64,000 nt of DNA from Daucus carota subsp. sativus (taxonomy: Eukaryota > Streptophyta > Magnoliopsida > Apiales > Apiaceae). Shown in pieces: positions 10,756 through 22,532 of the stretch. A model generated the notes under the pieces. It did not search any database, was not told the origin of the DNA, and saw only the letters and a list, made by a program, of their open reading frames with translations. A program made the translations under genes and the position numbers. Location: NCBI RefSeq assembly GCF_001625215.2, contig NC_030387.2, forward strand, positions 33,751,606-33,815,605. The letters run 5' to 3'. Every line of letters starts with the position of its first letter. Within the stretch, counting starts at the first letter, position 1.

Positions 10756-13700
10756 TCATCTCTTCCTCTTTGGAGTGAGCTTCTTCTTCTGATTTGCAAC
10801 TGAGGAGCTGCATTGAGTTCCTTGACCTTCTGTCCTGGAGCTACCTCCCATCGTATTTGGAATTGTTTGCTGGTCTTGCTCCCTGCTTACATTTTTTGTT
10901 GATGCATTGCCTCCTTGCTGCTGTTGTTTCTATATTCTGATAGATGTAGATTTATTTTGTAAAAATATAAGTAATATGTGGATTTATTGATGTAATATGT
11001 AGATTTATTGTTTTTGAATAGATGTCCAAGAAAGCAGCAGTTACCTTGACTGGACAAGTTCTTGAGTTATGTCCAGGTTGGTTGCAAGTTTTGCACACAC
11101 ATGTAGATTTAGGAATAATAGGCAACCTCCCATCCTCTGCTGCCTTTTTGGCCATGTCATTTCTCTGTGAAAACAAGCAACAATTAAAGAACTATACTAT
11201 TTAACAATTGCAAATTATAGGTTCAAAATAAAAACAAGAATTAATTGTACCTTAGTTGTACAAATTCTAGTATTATGACCTCTTGCTTTACAATAAGTGC
11301 AATTAACAATTGTGCCTACTTTGCTCAATTTTGTTGGATCTTGAGGAATGTCATTCCTTGTGGTCCTTTTTTTCTTTGGTCTTCCAGCAGGGGTCTTCAC
11401 ATTGGGAGGCAAAGGCCTTGGCTCAGATGCTTGTTCCCAAAATTCTGGCCCCATAATTGGCTCCAAGGTACAATTGTAAAGCTGCATTTATCATTAATTT
11501 GTATTATCATCAAATTGTGCAGTGTGTGTAGTCTATACCTAAGTGTGTAATGTGTAAAGTATACCTTCATGTACAACTCCTTAGTGTAGAAGCCATGTAT
11601 ATGATTCCCCCATGGTTCATTCCTAACTGCTATGCATGCACAAGCATGATAGCAGGGAATTCCAGATAGATCCCATTTTCTGCAAGAACAACTTTTTTTG
11701 TTTAAATCCACGACTAGCTCATGGCCACCATCTGTACAAGTGACTAGATATGATGTGCCTCCTGACCAGGTTACAACACAATTGCCAGCGTGATGAATTG
11801 CCCTATAATTTGCAAAAAAAAAACACATATTAATGAACTGTGTTAAGGTATATGATAATGTCCACTCGATAGTCAGTAAGCATAACTTACTTGTTCAATT
11901 TCTTAAGTGCATTAGGGCATATCACAGTGTCCCTTGCTACCATTTTGTCTCTTCTTACTTGGATCCTTTTCATCACTGATTTATGCAGCTCCCTAAACAT
12001 GGTAATGATAGGCAAGTCCCTATACTTTCTTATACTACTGTTAAACACTTCACAGTGATTGTTAACAAACATGTCACTGTGAACAAGTGTCCTAAAAGAA
12101 GATCTTGTCCATTGACTCTTTGGCTTAGCCATGAGCCACTCATGACATCTAGATGCAATCTACAATAACATTTAATTTTAGACAACTAAATCAACTATGA
12201 AAGAAAAATAAACAAGAAGAAAAAGTTTAGAAGAAAATTACACCTCTTTCATCTTGTTCATATGAAGGTTAAACTCCCAATTTGTTGTAGACCTAGCAGC
12301 TTTCCAAAGCAACTGCCTTAGAGCAATTCCCTTAAACTCCTTGTGCATATTTTGGTACAGATGCATAACACAGAATCTGTGTTCTGCATTTGGTACAATC
12401 AGCTCCAATGCATTTATGAGTCCCTACAAATAATTTTTAGACCAGTTAGCAGGAATTAATAATACACACAAGTAATTAAATAATGCAGACAAGTAAATTA
12501 ATAATACACACAAGTAATTAAATAATGCAGACAAGTAAATTAATAATACACACAAGTAATTAAATAATGCAGACAAGTAAAATAATAATACACACAAGTA
12601 GTTAAAATGCTCAAGAAAGGCACACACCTTCTGTCTATCTGATATGAAGGTCCAATCAGCATCACTTTGAATCTTTAAATCCTGACTCAAGAGTTCCAAA
12701 AACCAAGTCCAAGACTCTGTTGTTTCTGATTCTACCACTGCCCATGCAATGGGGTACATGCCATCATTGGCATCTACCCCAACTGCAGCCAATAACTGTC
12801 CACCAAAGGGTCCCTTTAGGTGGCAACCATCTAACCCAACTAATTTTCTGCAGAACTGTACAAATGCATTCTTCAAAGGTCCCAAACATATGTACATTCT
12901 CATAAATCTTCCTCTCTCAGTCCCTGGTTCTGGATCTTCACAGAGAATCTTAACAGTGGAATCAGGGAGTATCATCTTCAGTTCATAAGCATAGTCCCAC
13001 ACCTGAGCAAATTGTGCTCTGTGAGTGCCATTTATCTTCAACAATGCTCTTGTCTTGGCCCTGTACACAGCATGTTTTGACACCTCACACTTGAAATCAT
13101 TGAATATCTTCTTATGAAAAGCAGCTACAGGCCACGAAGGATTCATTCTTATTTCCTTCTCATAATGCTCCGCAAGCCACACAGAATTAATTTGTTTCTG
13201 ATGGAAAGTAGGCATGCATGTATGCTTATTCACCATAGTCCTTATCTGATAAGTTTCACTCTTATTAAATGGAGAGGCATACACAGTCCATTTACAAGGC
13301 TTCTTACATACATACTTCACCTTCCGGCCGTAGTTTGGAACAAGTTCCACTGGTCTCCTCTCTACAATGGCATGAGTCCTTACAGCCTTCCTAAATACCT
13401 GTGAATTCTTAAACAACATACCATTCTTAAAAACAGGTCTTTCCATATCTACATCTTCATTGAACACGTGAAAGTCATCGTCTTCCTCATCGGTAGAATT
13501 TGCTGCCATTCTTTCTTCATCACTCCCAGCATAAACACTATCATCATCAGTATGAACACTATCATCCTTCTCTGGTTCCTCTTCAGGGATATCATGTTCT
13601 TCAAACACTGTTTTGTCAATATTTTTCTCAAAAATCAGATCATCATCGGTGTCGTCCTTGTTGGAGGCATCTGAATGCCAGGTTTCATCATCACTGTCAC

Positions 13701-14566
13701 TCCCATTCAATTCATAATCCTCACTATCAGCAGGATCAGAAAAGTCTTTATCCAAACCCTCAAAGTCCCTCAATTCTTGCTCTAGATCAATTTCTTGTTG
13801 AGTAGAATCAGGAAAAGGGTTGCCCATATGTATTTCCTCTTGATTAGGAGCCCAATCCCCATCTAATTCTACATTTAAGGGTGCACATATCCTGCTCACA
13901 AATAATTCTACATACCTATTTATCTTAGGCCTCTCTTTGTTGGTTATAAGTGTACACATTAGCATAAGTTCTTCATCAGTCTCTAACTCAAACAAATCAT
14001 TCTCCATTAAGGTACCTGGCAGCTTATACCACAATTTGTAATACCCACCCCTTGCACCACATTCAACCAACATACTATTTATTTCTAGCAGGCTAATAGC
14101 ATCAGAGTCACAGAAATCCACATACACCACAAAGCCACCAATGTATTTCTTAGGGTCTTCTTGCATTTCACCATTACAGTGCATTTTTATGGTGAAAAGT
14201 TCATCATCTAGCATAAAAGTGACAAAATGACCAAAAATTCAGATGCAAATACCAACAAATAGACACAACCAACAACATCAATATTGTATCTATTTAATTA
14301 CTACATAACAAATACACATAGCTTTGTCATAAAACTGTCTGGGCAGATTAGTTTTGTACTCAAAAAACAGAATTAAACTACAACACATAGATTACCACAT
14401 AATACATACACATAAACAAGCTTCAAACACAAAAGACCCAGTTTTTATGATCATTATGAACATTATATGCATGTAACAGTCGAGATTAGTAGATACCTGT
14501 GTATTCCGGACATTCGTAAGGCTTGTAGATGTCTTGATCTTGCTTCGCCCTCAGAATCCATTCCAT
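10756..14566 (-). CDS. MuDR-family (mudrA-like) transposase
   Basis: Seven coding exons keep frame from ATG 14214: 14214-12628, 12423-12244, 12159-11891, 11802-11565, 11481-11251, 11164-11045 and 10929-10756 (932 aa). A better start may be ATG 14566, with exon 14566-14497 spliced to 14207 (about 953 aa; joint PEYT-DDELF). Domains in the 932-aa numbering: an acidic region at about 130-260, a MuDR-type DNA-binding region from about 270, then a DDE core with D462 (GLDGCHLKG), D526 (ISDRQKG) and E579 (TTNWEF), with the family's CxxH (CVMH) between D526 and E579. It continues with a SWIM zinc finger (CSCRKWDLSGIPCYHAC) and two CX2CX4HX4C knuckles (CTYCKARGHNTRIC, CKTCNQPGHNSRTC), and ends in a basic tail (KKKLTPKRKR). 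The MULE catalyses cut-and-paste transposition in the nucleus. No stop or frameshift was found in any exon. Confidence 0.92.
12446..12605. repeat. Minisatellite in transposase intron 1, about 42-bp unit, nearly 4 copies
   Basis: Units alternate ACACACAAGTAATTAA and GCAGACAAGTAAATTA blocks in tandem. They lie wholly within the intron between 12628 and 12423, so they do not alter the protein. If the intron were retained, the frame would read through the repeat and end there. Confidence 0.9.
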
Positions 14567-14746
14567 TGTTGTCCGCTTTTCAATCCACCAATATTTGGTT
14601 TAGGGTTTTGTCTGATCAGAGAACTAGAAAAGGAGTTTTGGAGGGAGTTTTGTGTAGAGTAATCGAGAGTTTTATCGATTGAGTAAACAATTATTTTGAA
14701 AATCCAAAACTAACCCTGTCTTTTGTTAAGTTTTATAAAAAACTAA

Positions 14747-14886
14747 AACGTCCGTTAGATGGATTTGACGGAAGTCAATTGGGTGCTAAAAAAATTAAAG
14801 TTGAGTCATTCAGGCGCTTACTATTATAGATTAGCTATTTTTCTGCAAAAAAATAATAATTGAGGCCATCTTGGTGCAATTAAGTC
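14747..14886. repeat. Right terminal inverted repeat of the MULE
   Basis: Complement of 10139-10278, followed by TTTAATTAA. It probably contains the promoter side of the transposase gene, since the coding region starts about 180 bp inward. Confidence 0.9.
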
Positions 14887-15222
14887 TTTAATTAAAGGCC
14901 CAAGACGGCGCCACACTCATTCTGATCGATCCAATAGCGTTTAGAGAGAGAAAATAAATCCCGATTTTCTCTCTTCCCCCATCTCTCTGGTGAGCACACC
15001 ATTGACCCTGAGATCTAGTACAAGCTAAGTATTTTTTTCTTTTATTTTCTATCGATCAATTGATCAATCTGCTCTTTCACATTACTCGTTGCAACAAACA
15101 CGATGATGGGCTATGTTTGTTGCACAAAATAATCCGACCCATCAAATCTTGATCATTTCTGTAAGTGTTTCTTGTCTTCTTGAATATATATATGCAAAGA
15201 TTGTAGGTACTGTGTCAAGAAA

Positions 15223-16704
15223 ATGGATAATAATTATTCAAGAATCTCTAGTTCGTTTGTTGAGTCACAATTGCATGATGGTGATCTTAATTCTGGGGAT
15301 AGAGACTCTAAAGATGCGGCCTTTACAAAATTAGTGGCTTCTGATCAGGAGCTAGGGCTTGTAAAGTCAAAATCTTTGAACATAGATGATGATATTGATG
15401 ATGATCTTGATTTTGATAATGTACCCTTTGTAGCTAGTGGTAGTAGAACTACTGGGTCTGGCTTATATGGTGCTGTTTTTAATCTGACAACTACTGTTGT
15501 GGGTGCTGGCATTATGGCTTTGCCTGCAACTATGAAGGTTTTGGGTTTGTTTGTAGGTCTTGTTTTTATAATTTTGATGGGTATTTTGTCAGAGGTTAGT
15601 ATTGAGTTTCTTGTTCGATTTACGGTGCATTATAAAGCGACTTCTTATGGCGAGGTTGTTGAACATGCATTGGGTAAGAGAGGTAGAATTTGTTCCGAGA
15701 TTTTTATCATTCTTAATAATGCGGGGATGTTAATAGTTTATTTGATTATAATGGGTGATGTGATGTCGGGTTCGCTTCATCATCTTGGAATATTTGACCA
15801 GCTGTTGGGGAATGGTGTGTGGGATCATAGGAAGATGTTGATTTTAGTTGTGTTGGTGATTTTTCTTGCACCACTTTGTGCTTTGGACAAAATAGATTCT
15901 TTAAGCTTGACTTCAGCTGCGTCTGTAGCTCTGGCAGTTATATTTGTTCTTGTTGCTTTTGTGGTGGCTTTTATAAAGCTTGTTGAGGGAAAGATTGAAG
16001 CTCCAAGGTTTACCCCAGAATTTGGCTCCACAAAGGCAATCTTGGATTTGCTTGTAGTGATACCAATTATGTCAAATGCATATGTGTGCCACTTCAATGT
16101 GCAGCCTATATATAATGAACTGGAAGGACGCTCACCTGAGAAGATGAACCGGGTGGGGAGGATAACAACTGCTCTTTGTGTTTTTGTTTATGCTTCGACT
16201 GCCATGGCTGGTTATTTACTCTTTGGGGAAGATACAGAGTCAGATGTGCTGACTAACTTTGATAAAGATCTTGGGATTCGTTTCAGTACCGCTTTGAATT
16301 ATGTAGTTCGTGTTGGTTACATTCTTCATCTGCTCCTTGTTTTTCCTGTTATTCATTTCTCCCTGCGTCAAACTGTGGATACTTTATTATTTAAGGGATC
16401 ACCTCCACTAACTGAAAGTAGGAAGAGATGTCTGATCTTAACTGGGGTACTGTTGGCATTCATTTATTTTGGTTCCACGATGATTCCAAATATCTGGACT
16501 GCTTTTAAATTTACGGGGGCGACTACAGCTGTTTCATTGGGTTATACATTCCCAGCTCTTGTTGCATTGAGGTTAGGGAAGCAGGGGGCTGGTTTGAGCC
16601 TAAATGAGAAGCTTTTGTCTTGGTTAATGCTGATATTGGCCATCTTGGTTAGCATTTTCGGAGTGTTTGGAAATATATATAGCATCAACAGCAAATCTGA
16701 ATGA
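15223..16704 (+). CDS. AVT6E: AVT6E-like amino acid transporter (SLC38/AAAP family)
   Basis: Single coding exon of 493 aa. An acidic, Ser-rich cytosolic N-terminus (about 1-80, with DDDIDDDLDFD) precedes roughly eleven membrane segments. Conserved blocks include GAVFNLTTTVVGAGIMALPATMK, SYGEVVEHALG, PIMSNAYVCHFNVQPIYNEL, NRVGRI and TFKFTGATT-type repeats near the end. This pattern matches the plant AVT6 clade (AVT6E in Arabidopsis), proton-coupled transporters placed at vacuolar or other endomembranes that export neutral and acidic amino acids. A GTAAGTG donor near 15160 and a TTGTAG acceptor near 15206 suggest an intron in the 5' leader. The leader starts just right of the MULE, so the insertion has probably replaced or displaced promoter sequence. 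Localisation and substrates are inferred from the family. Confidence 0.88.
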   Translation: MDNNYSRISSSFVESQLHDGDLNSGDRDSKDAAFTKLVASDQELGLVKSKSLNIDDDIDDDLDFDNVPFVASGSRTTGSGLYGAVFNLTTTVVGAGIMALPATMKVLGLFVGLVFIILMGILSEVSIEFLVRFTVHYKATSYGEVVEHALGKRGRICSEIFIILNNAGMLIVYLIIMGDVMSGSLHHLGIFDQLLGNGVWDHRKMLILVVLVIFLAPLCALDKIDSLSLTSAASVALAVIFVLVAFVVAFIKLVEGKIEAPRFTPEFGSTKAILDLLVVIPIMSNAYVCHFNVQPIYNELEGRSPEKMNRVGRITTALCVFVYASTAMAGYLLFGEDTESDVLTNFDKDLGIRFSTALNYVVRVGYILHLLLVFPVIHFSLRQTVDTLLFKGSPPLTESRKRCLILTGVLLAFIYFGSTMIPNIWTAFKFTGATTAVSLGYTFPALVALRLGKQGAGLSLNEKLLSWLMLILAILVSIFGVFGNIYSINSKSE

Positions 16705-19230
16705 TATAAATGAGCTTTGGGTGGATTTTTGTTTTAGTAGAAGATGAGGATTTTTAGGCAACTTGCAAGTTGAGATTAGTGTTAGGACTGCAAGATAAGA
16801 CAATGGCTACAAGCTTATTTGTTTAAAGACTCATTCTTTATCCACTGTTTACATGTTACTGAGAAGTGTGGCGGTTCGTTCTTTAGAGGATGAACTTCAA
16901 GGAAACTTTATGGAGGCAAGAGCATCACAAACGCAAGTCCTCGGACAGGTTCATCAATTATTTGATGATTAGTTTCATTTCATCATATCATTCATCTCCG
17001 TGCTTCAAGTATTCATATCTATTCTTCCCAATCACCTCAAGCTGGGATCCTTGTAACATTTTTATACAACAATTAAAGTGACTGTTTAAGAAACAGTTCT
17101 CTTATGATATATTCATATAATTTCATACCTTTATACTTTTTCTCATCTCTCTTATCTTTGAAAGATGTCCCTTTTTACACACAATTTCTATCAATATATA
17201 CATGTTATATTTTAAATTTTCTTAGTTTTTGAGTTATTTTATGCTAATGTGTATGCGTGCATGAGCATGAATATGACTGCATTGAGCTGGTTGTAATCCT
17301 GTACTTCCTTATGCAAAGGATTTAGATTGGGATTTTTTTTATAGGACCACAAATAAGTACTTAGAAACTGTTTCAACTTGAATTCCCATCATTTTATTGC
17401 AGAATGAAGATTTTTTTGCTCTTCTCGTCAGGAAATGAAGAATTACTTATGTTGTCTTATCCATCAGTAAATTAAAAATTAAGGATGATTTCAGCACAGC
17501 TTAATATTTAGAATTTAGATGCTGCTTATACACATTTTGTGTATCTTTATTAAAATAACAATTGCATTATTTGTTGCTGGATTTTCTCTATTAGTTTCAC
17601 GCCCAGAAAATGTTATGATCATCTTGTTCATAAAATTTCTTCCTAAGTTTTTGGACAATTATTTGCACATTCTTTGCATATACTTAAAAACCTTGTATGT
17701 GAGGCGACTTGAACTTTGTGCAATACTAGGCCAGGGTAGTCATTTCATCCTTTGTTCAGGGCAATATTGTTTTTTGATTTAGCATATAAGCTGGTGTCTT
17801 TTGAGTGGGACTAGTTAAATGCGAGGACACTGATTGTCCTCTTGTTGTGTTGAAGCCTTGAAGGTGGTGGTGCTGGATTTCCATTTGGGAATACAATCCC
17901 CACTATGTCATGGAAGCCTTGTGGGTGGTTATATTGGATTTCCATTTGGGAATACAATCCTCACCATTTCATGAAATAAAAACAAACTTACTTGATGTGG
18001 GAATGACAACTGAAGTCCCAAAGCTTTTCAGGAAATATTAGTTACTGCAGAGAGCCTGAGACCTTTAATGGCTTCTTTCTAAGGAAACAGTCTTGAGAAA
18101 AATGATTGGTTTAAATTTTAGATATCGTAGTCCAGCATCATCTGTTTGACAAAGATACTATAGCATGTAATGAATCAGATTTCTTCTTTTTTCCCATCCG
18201 TAAATTTCTTTTTTTTCCCCATTTCATTTTGCTCGGACAAATTTCCGATTCCTACATAATGGAGTTTCACCTTAGGTGACTCTACTGCGAAAATTAACAT
18301 GAACAATGTTATGATCAGATTGAAACTGAAGGATCTATGATTGAGTTGTGGGGGGCGTTTTTGAACACTAGTATTCGAGCACCTTCTTCATCCTTGAAGA
18401 TTCTGAACTAGCAGTATTATTTAAAATGTCCTCCTCTTACTCATTTTGTCGGTTGAGGCACGCACTAACATGTAATGTATGGGAATGCGACGCTGAGATA
18501 TCCGATCTCGAGGAGGCATTTTTAATAATACTACACATTCTGTTATATACACAGCACATTCATTTCGAGTGTATCATCATTTATCATCTACAAATGACTT
18601 GTGCAGGAACAAAGCCGTCTACTCAGGTAACTTAAAACGAACTCATCTAAAATCTTAAGATGTCAGTATACTTTGTTCTGTCGACGTATACTAAGCGTTT
18701 AACATCCGCTTATCGATTTAAAATTGAGATCCTAAAGCCTAGAATATGGTTTGAGTAGCCTAGGAGTTGCTTGTAGACTAATCAAAGAATATGGTCACAT
18801 ATAACCCTACTCTTGAGTAATAGTCAAAATGTTGTGCTTTTTACCCTCAAATAAACCCATTGTGGGGGTGGTCCATATTATATACATGAATAAGCTTACC
18901 CACTTTTTTCAGGCCGTGATTGATGCCCCCATTTTTCCAAAGCACTTGTTATACTACTTTTTCACTACTCACTTCTAACTTACACCAAGACTTTGATCAC
19001 ACCCCCTACCCCTTTTTGTGATACTCAATTTTTCTAGATACACTGCTTAATCATATCTAAGCAGATATTAGTTAGATTCAATTCTCTTATAGAGTGGTTA
19101 AGTGTGAGTACTAATTGATGGATTTGTCTCAGAAGACCCCATAAAACCCCCATCATTTTCTTGGTTTTCAACTACTTTCCCATTATTAATTAAAGCCTGT
19201 TTCATCACTCTTGAGTTTTCTTGCATCCTT
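16705..19230. other. 3' UTR and intergenic region, no gene seen
   Basis: The transporter 3' UTR is probably 16705 to about 17130. A 61-bp tandem pair lies at 17852-17973. The short frames at 17519-17782 and 18426-18635 resemble nothing I recognise. Confidence 0.5.
17852..17973. repeat. Two 61-bp tandem copies
   Basis: Units start GAAGCCTTG at 17852 and 17913, and both contain GATTTCCATTTGGGAATACA. They differ at several sites, so the duplication is older than the exact one at 2274. Confidence 0.85.
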
Positions 19231-19233
19231 GGC

Positions 19234-19242
19234 CTCATATAT
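19234..19242 (+). promoter_or_regulatory. Possible TATA box of the SAM-domain gene
   Basis: TATATTTAA lies about 50 bp before the ATG at 19291. Spacing allows a short leader. The motif is common in AT-rich DNA, so this is tentative. Confidence 0.35.
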
Positions 19243-19290
19243 TTAAGTCTAGACATATCTAACACACATAACCAGATCAGGCTTACTATC

Positions 19291-19899
19291 ATGGCATATG
19301 ATCAGAACAAGGCCATGGACTGGTACTCTTGGCTGTCCAAGACTGGCCTTGAGGCTACCCTGGTTTATGAGTATGGTTTGTCTTTTACGCAGAATGAGCT
19401 CGAAGAAGAAGATATAGAATACTTCAACCATGAGTTTCTCCAGAGCATGGGGATCTCGATAGCCAAACACAGGCTCGAGATTCTCAAGCTTGTCAAGAGA
19501 GAAAGAGGGCCTAGCAGGCCAAGGTCTGTGGTCAAGATTCTCAGTGCAATCAAGCAAACAAAGAAGTCTTTGGTTAAGTACATTCAGACGTTGGTTCATC
19601 GCGATGAATCAGCTATTGTTCTTGTTACTAGGCGCAGTTACAGTTCGAGATGGAAAAGTGCTATGTTGAAGAGGAGTAGCAAGCCAAAGGTGGCGGCTAA
19701 ACAGAACAGGCTATTGCTCACTAATGGAAGTCCTACCAGAGTGAATAGTTTTTCTAGCCCTATGGTTTATGATCTTCGTAGCGATGAGAAGATGGAAGAT
19801 GAGGATGAGGATGACGACGACGAAGATGGATACTATTACAGGACTGGTGTGGAAGAGATCAGGTGGGATACCATGTTTCAGAATCTAAAGCCTACTTAA
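19291..19899 (+). CDS. SAM (sterile alpha motif) domain protein
   Basis: Intronless, 202 aa. Residues about 8-70 form a SAM domain: DWYSWLSKTGLE at the start, then FTQNELEEEDIEYFNHEFLQSMGI and IAKHRLEILKLVKRE, with the LGI-type turn and final helix of the fold. The middle is basic (RSYSSRWKSAMLKRSSKPK). An acidic run of about 15 Asp/Glu follows at about 168-183, then the end EEIRWDTMFQNLKPT. Plants have a small family of such single-SAM proteins; SAM domains mediate protein oligomerisation. No enzyme domain is present. The partner and function are unknown. Confidence 0.85.
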   Translation: MAYDQNKAMDWYSWLSKTGLEATLVYEYGLSFTQNELEEEDIEYFNHEFLQSMGISIAKHRLEILKLVKRERGPSRPRSVVKILSAIKQTKKSLVKYIQTLVHRDESAIVLVTRRSYSSRWKSAMLKRSSKPKVAAKQNRLLLTNGSPTRVNSFSSPMVYDLRSDEKMEDEDEDDDDEDGYYYRTGVEEIRWDTMFQNLKPT

Positions 19900-21656
19900 G
19901 TGAAAATACTCACTCCCCTGTCTCAGATTTCAATGGTGAGAAGATGGTTTTAGTGTTCATCCACCAGAGTTTGTTTTTTTTTGGATTATTAGCTTTGGAT
20001 CTTTCAGAAAATTTGCATTATCTTTTTCCTGTTGATGTATACTTTTGATATTTTCACTTGTATTATTGGTTGTATTAGTAACTCGCTAATGAGATCGTCT
20101 CTTCGACGTCTTGTAAACCAAATCAAACATATTCAGTATATTCCGCTTGGAACATGATAGTGTGAAATGTACTCTGTATTTTGAGAAGCAGAGATGTGAT
20201 TTGCGTGATTATCGAAAGATCAAGGAAAGTTTAGTTGTGGATGCTGAAAGCTGAGCATCATTAAATTAAGAATTATGGTGTAACCACTTTTGTAATGAGA
20301 ATGAATATTGGTAACCAGGTCAACAAGCATGAACGTGAATGAATAGTCACAAAAGCGTGGTGGCTGATTGACACCTTTTAGTGTTCTACACTATTCAGCT
20401 TAATGTCAAGATTCACCGGCTATGCAAATTTAAGGAACATATAATGATAATCACATGTTAACATGCAGTCACTTGCACTATAATCCCAACAGATAAACTT
20501 GATTACTTGGGCACACATCTTGTTTAGTTAGCTCTAGCCTCTAAGAAATGTAAGGCTTTCCAATCATATATTAGGATAGTGGTCCACAACAATCGATTAT
20601 AAACAATATACATTCTGCGGGAAAAAATCGCTGAATGATAAAAATTCTAGAATGAGTGATTTTTCTGGTGAAATATACTCTAATCATCAATAATTTAAAG
20701 TTAACACCATCCACCGGAAAAAAACTGCTAATCCCTTGCCATTCAACACATCATATTATACTAGTGGACTAAGCCCTTGCCATTCCCCTTCCAATATCTC
20801 CATTTTCTTAGTTAGCTCGCTCAGCTTTGAATGATGAACAATATCCGACACGATTCAAAACACGAGAACGTGGAGGGACGATAATATCTGATACGATTAT
20901 GTGGACGTGAAATCCTTTAACAAGACTCATATCCAACCATCAAAGAAGCAAAAATTATGGCAAAACATTCTCCCAAATTCGCCTCTTTCTTGATAATTCC
21001 GGGACCTCACTTAAAGCCAGCAAAGCATTGCAAAAATGAGAGGACAAAGACAAATGGGATTTGATCAGAATATTGACTGTACAGAATTCCAGTAGTTTTA
21101 AGAACAAATATGCGTTGGATATGGGCCTGCTCATGGACCCCCATTATGTCTATACGTTATACAGTATGTTTCAGTCATGCCGTGCGATCTATGTCATGTG
21201 TGATAACGACGAAAATAAATTGCAAATTGCATTTTCTGTCGTATCCTTTAAATTAAATAAACTGTATTATGTGACAACTATATTTCAACAACTTTAAATA
21301 TGCCTGAATTTTCTGAATCGACTTTCGAATAAAAGAAGTGTACTGTTTATATTCATAGTATGCAATTATTTATGGAACGTTTTTTCACGAAGGTATGGGC
21401 TTATAGGTAAGTTGGGCCCAGCCTGCAAGGCGCCCTCTGTTCATGCTCTTTTTCTAACTTCTGAAATATACGACGAGAACAAGTCCACTTGCTTTGATTG
21501 TGAAATTTTGGTTTTATTTTTTTTTCTTTCGGCCTTAGTACAAGTATCCAGTTTATCTGTATCTTCTTTAAGAATTAGGATCACAATCCATTTTTAATCG
21601 CTGAAATACATGGTACATGATTTTTTATGTGAATACAGGACAACACTGTCTTCTGT
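19900..21656. other. Intergenic region, no gene seen
   Basis: It includes the SAM gene 3' UTR and AT-rich sequence. The short frames at 21061-21297 and 21412-21597 have no recognisable motif. Confidence 0.5.
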
Positions 21657-21844
21657 GTTTAGATTAGACCCGGCAAATTTTCACACGACACGAAAACGAC
21701 ACGAAAATTTAGTGTTTGTGACACGAAAAGGTATACGACACGAAGTACACGACTGAGATGTCGTGTCGGTTTTGTGTTTATCCTTCGGGTACACGACACA
21801 ACACGAGGTACACGAAATAAATATAATTTAATAGTTAAATATTA

Positions 21845-22124
21845 CTCCCTCCGTCCCTTCCATTTCTTTACACTTTCCTTTTTGGGGTGTCCCATCCAAT
21901 TCTTTACATTTCAAAACTTACCAAAAATAGTTAATGGGTCCCACCACTTCTCCACTTTTCTTTCCTTTTCACAATACTTTTACTCCACTATCTTCTTTTT
22001 ATACATTAAAAATCAATGGGTCCACCACTTCACCCACTTTTTTTCCTCTTTTCCAATACTTTATACATATTTCTTAACCTCCGTGCCCAACCCATTTGAT
22101 AAGAAATGGGAGGAACGGAGGGAG
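21845..22124. mobile_element. Stowaway MITE, 280 bp, complete
   Basis: Termini CTCCCTCCGTCCCTTCC and the complement ending GGAACGGAGGGAG are flanked by TA on both sides. It is internally AT-rich with GGGTCCCACCACTT motifs shared with other copies here (34040, 46681, 49287). Open frames across it are accidental. Confidence 0.9.
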
Positions 22125-22289
22125 TAATATTTAATTATAAATATGTATATTTATAATAAATATATGTATATTTTCTTTTAAAATAATACATAGTGGAAAC
22201 CGGTCCACAGCCACCGGTAGATAGGGTCCGGTTTCCAGCCACCAGATCACGTCCCTCCATTTTGTGATCCTACGGCTAAAAAAAAGGCT

Positions 22290-22375
22290 CCCCGCAATGA
22301 AACATTGCGGGTATGAAAGACCCCGCAATGAATCATTGCGGGTATACAAGTCCCCGCAATGTTTCATTGCAGAGA
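22290..22375. repeat. Palindrome cluster 1 (three copies)
   Basis: CCCCGCAATGAAACATTGCGG, a variant with AAT in the loop, and one with TTT, spaced about 30 bp apart. Each can form an 8-10 bp stem with a 3-nt loop. Confidence 0.9.
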
Positions 22376-22495
22376 GTCTCTTTTTATTCCATGGACCCTT
22401 TTACCCTTCCTTCACATATCATATGCCTTGTAGAGTTTATTATATTAAATTGTTATTTTTAAATTAAACTAAAAATATTGTTAAGGTTTGTCAAA

Positions 22496-22532
<37 letters not shown>

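Larger units (their letters stand above)
10139..14886 (-). mobile_element. Mutator-like element (MULE), apparently complete, 4,748 bp
   Basis: Terminal inverted repeats at 10139-10278 and 14747-14886 begin GACTTAATTGCACCAAG and match over about 140 bp with scattered differences. The direct repeat TTTAATTAA at 10130-10138 and 14887-14895 is a 9-bp target-site duplication, the MULE hallmark. Inside lies one spliced gene on the minus strand coding for a mudrA-like transposase with all motifs present. With TIRs, target duplication and an open frame all intact, this looks like an autonomous, fairly young copy. Its right end is about 340 bp from the AVT6E-like start codon. Confidence 0.93.

Noticed and set aside
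14467..14682. Plus-strand 71-residue ORF next to the MULE right end
   Set aside because: It is antisense to the likely 5' exon of the transposase and has no homology.
21774..22127. 117-residue plus-strand ORF
   Set aside because: It spans the Stowaway MITE and the hAT end; no coding character.
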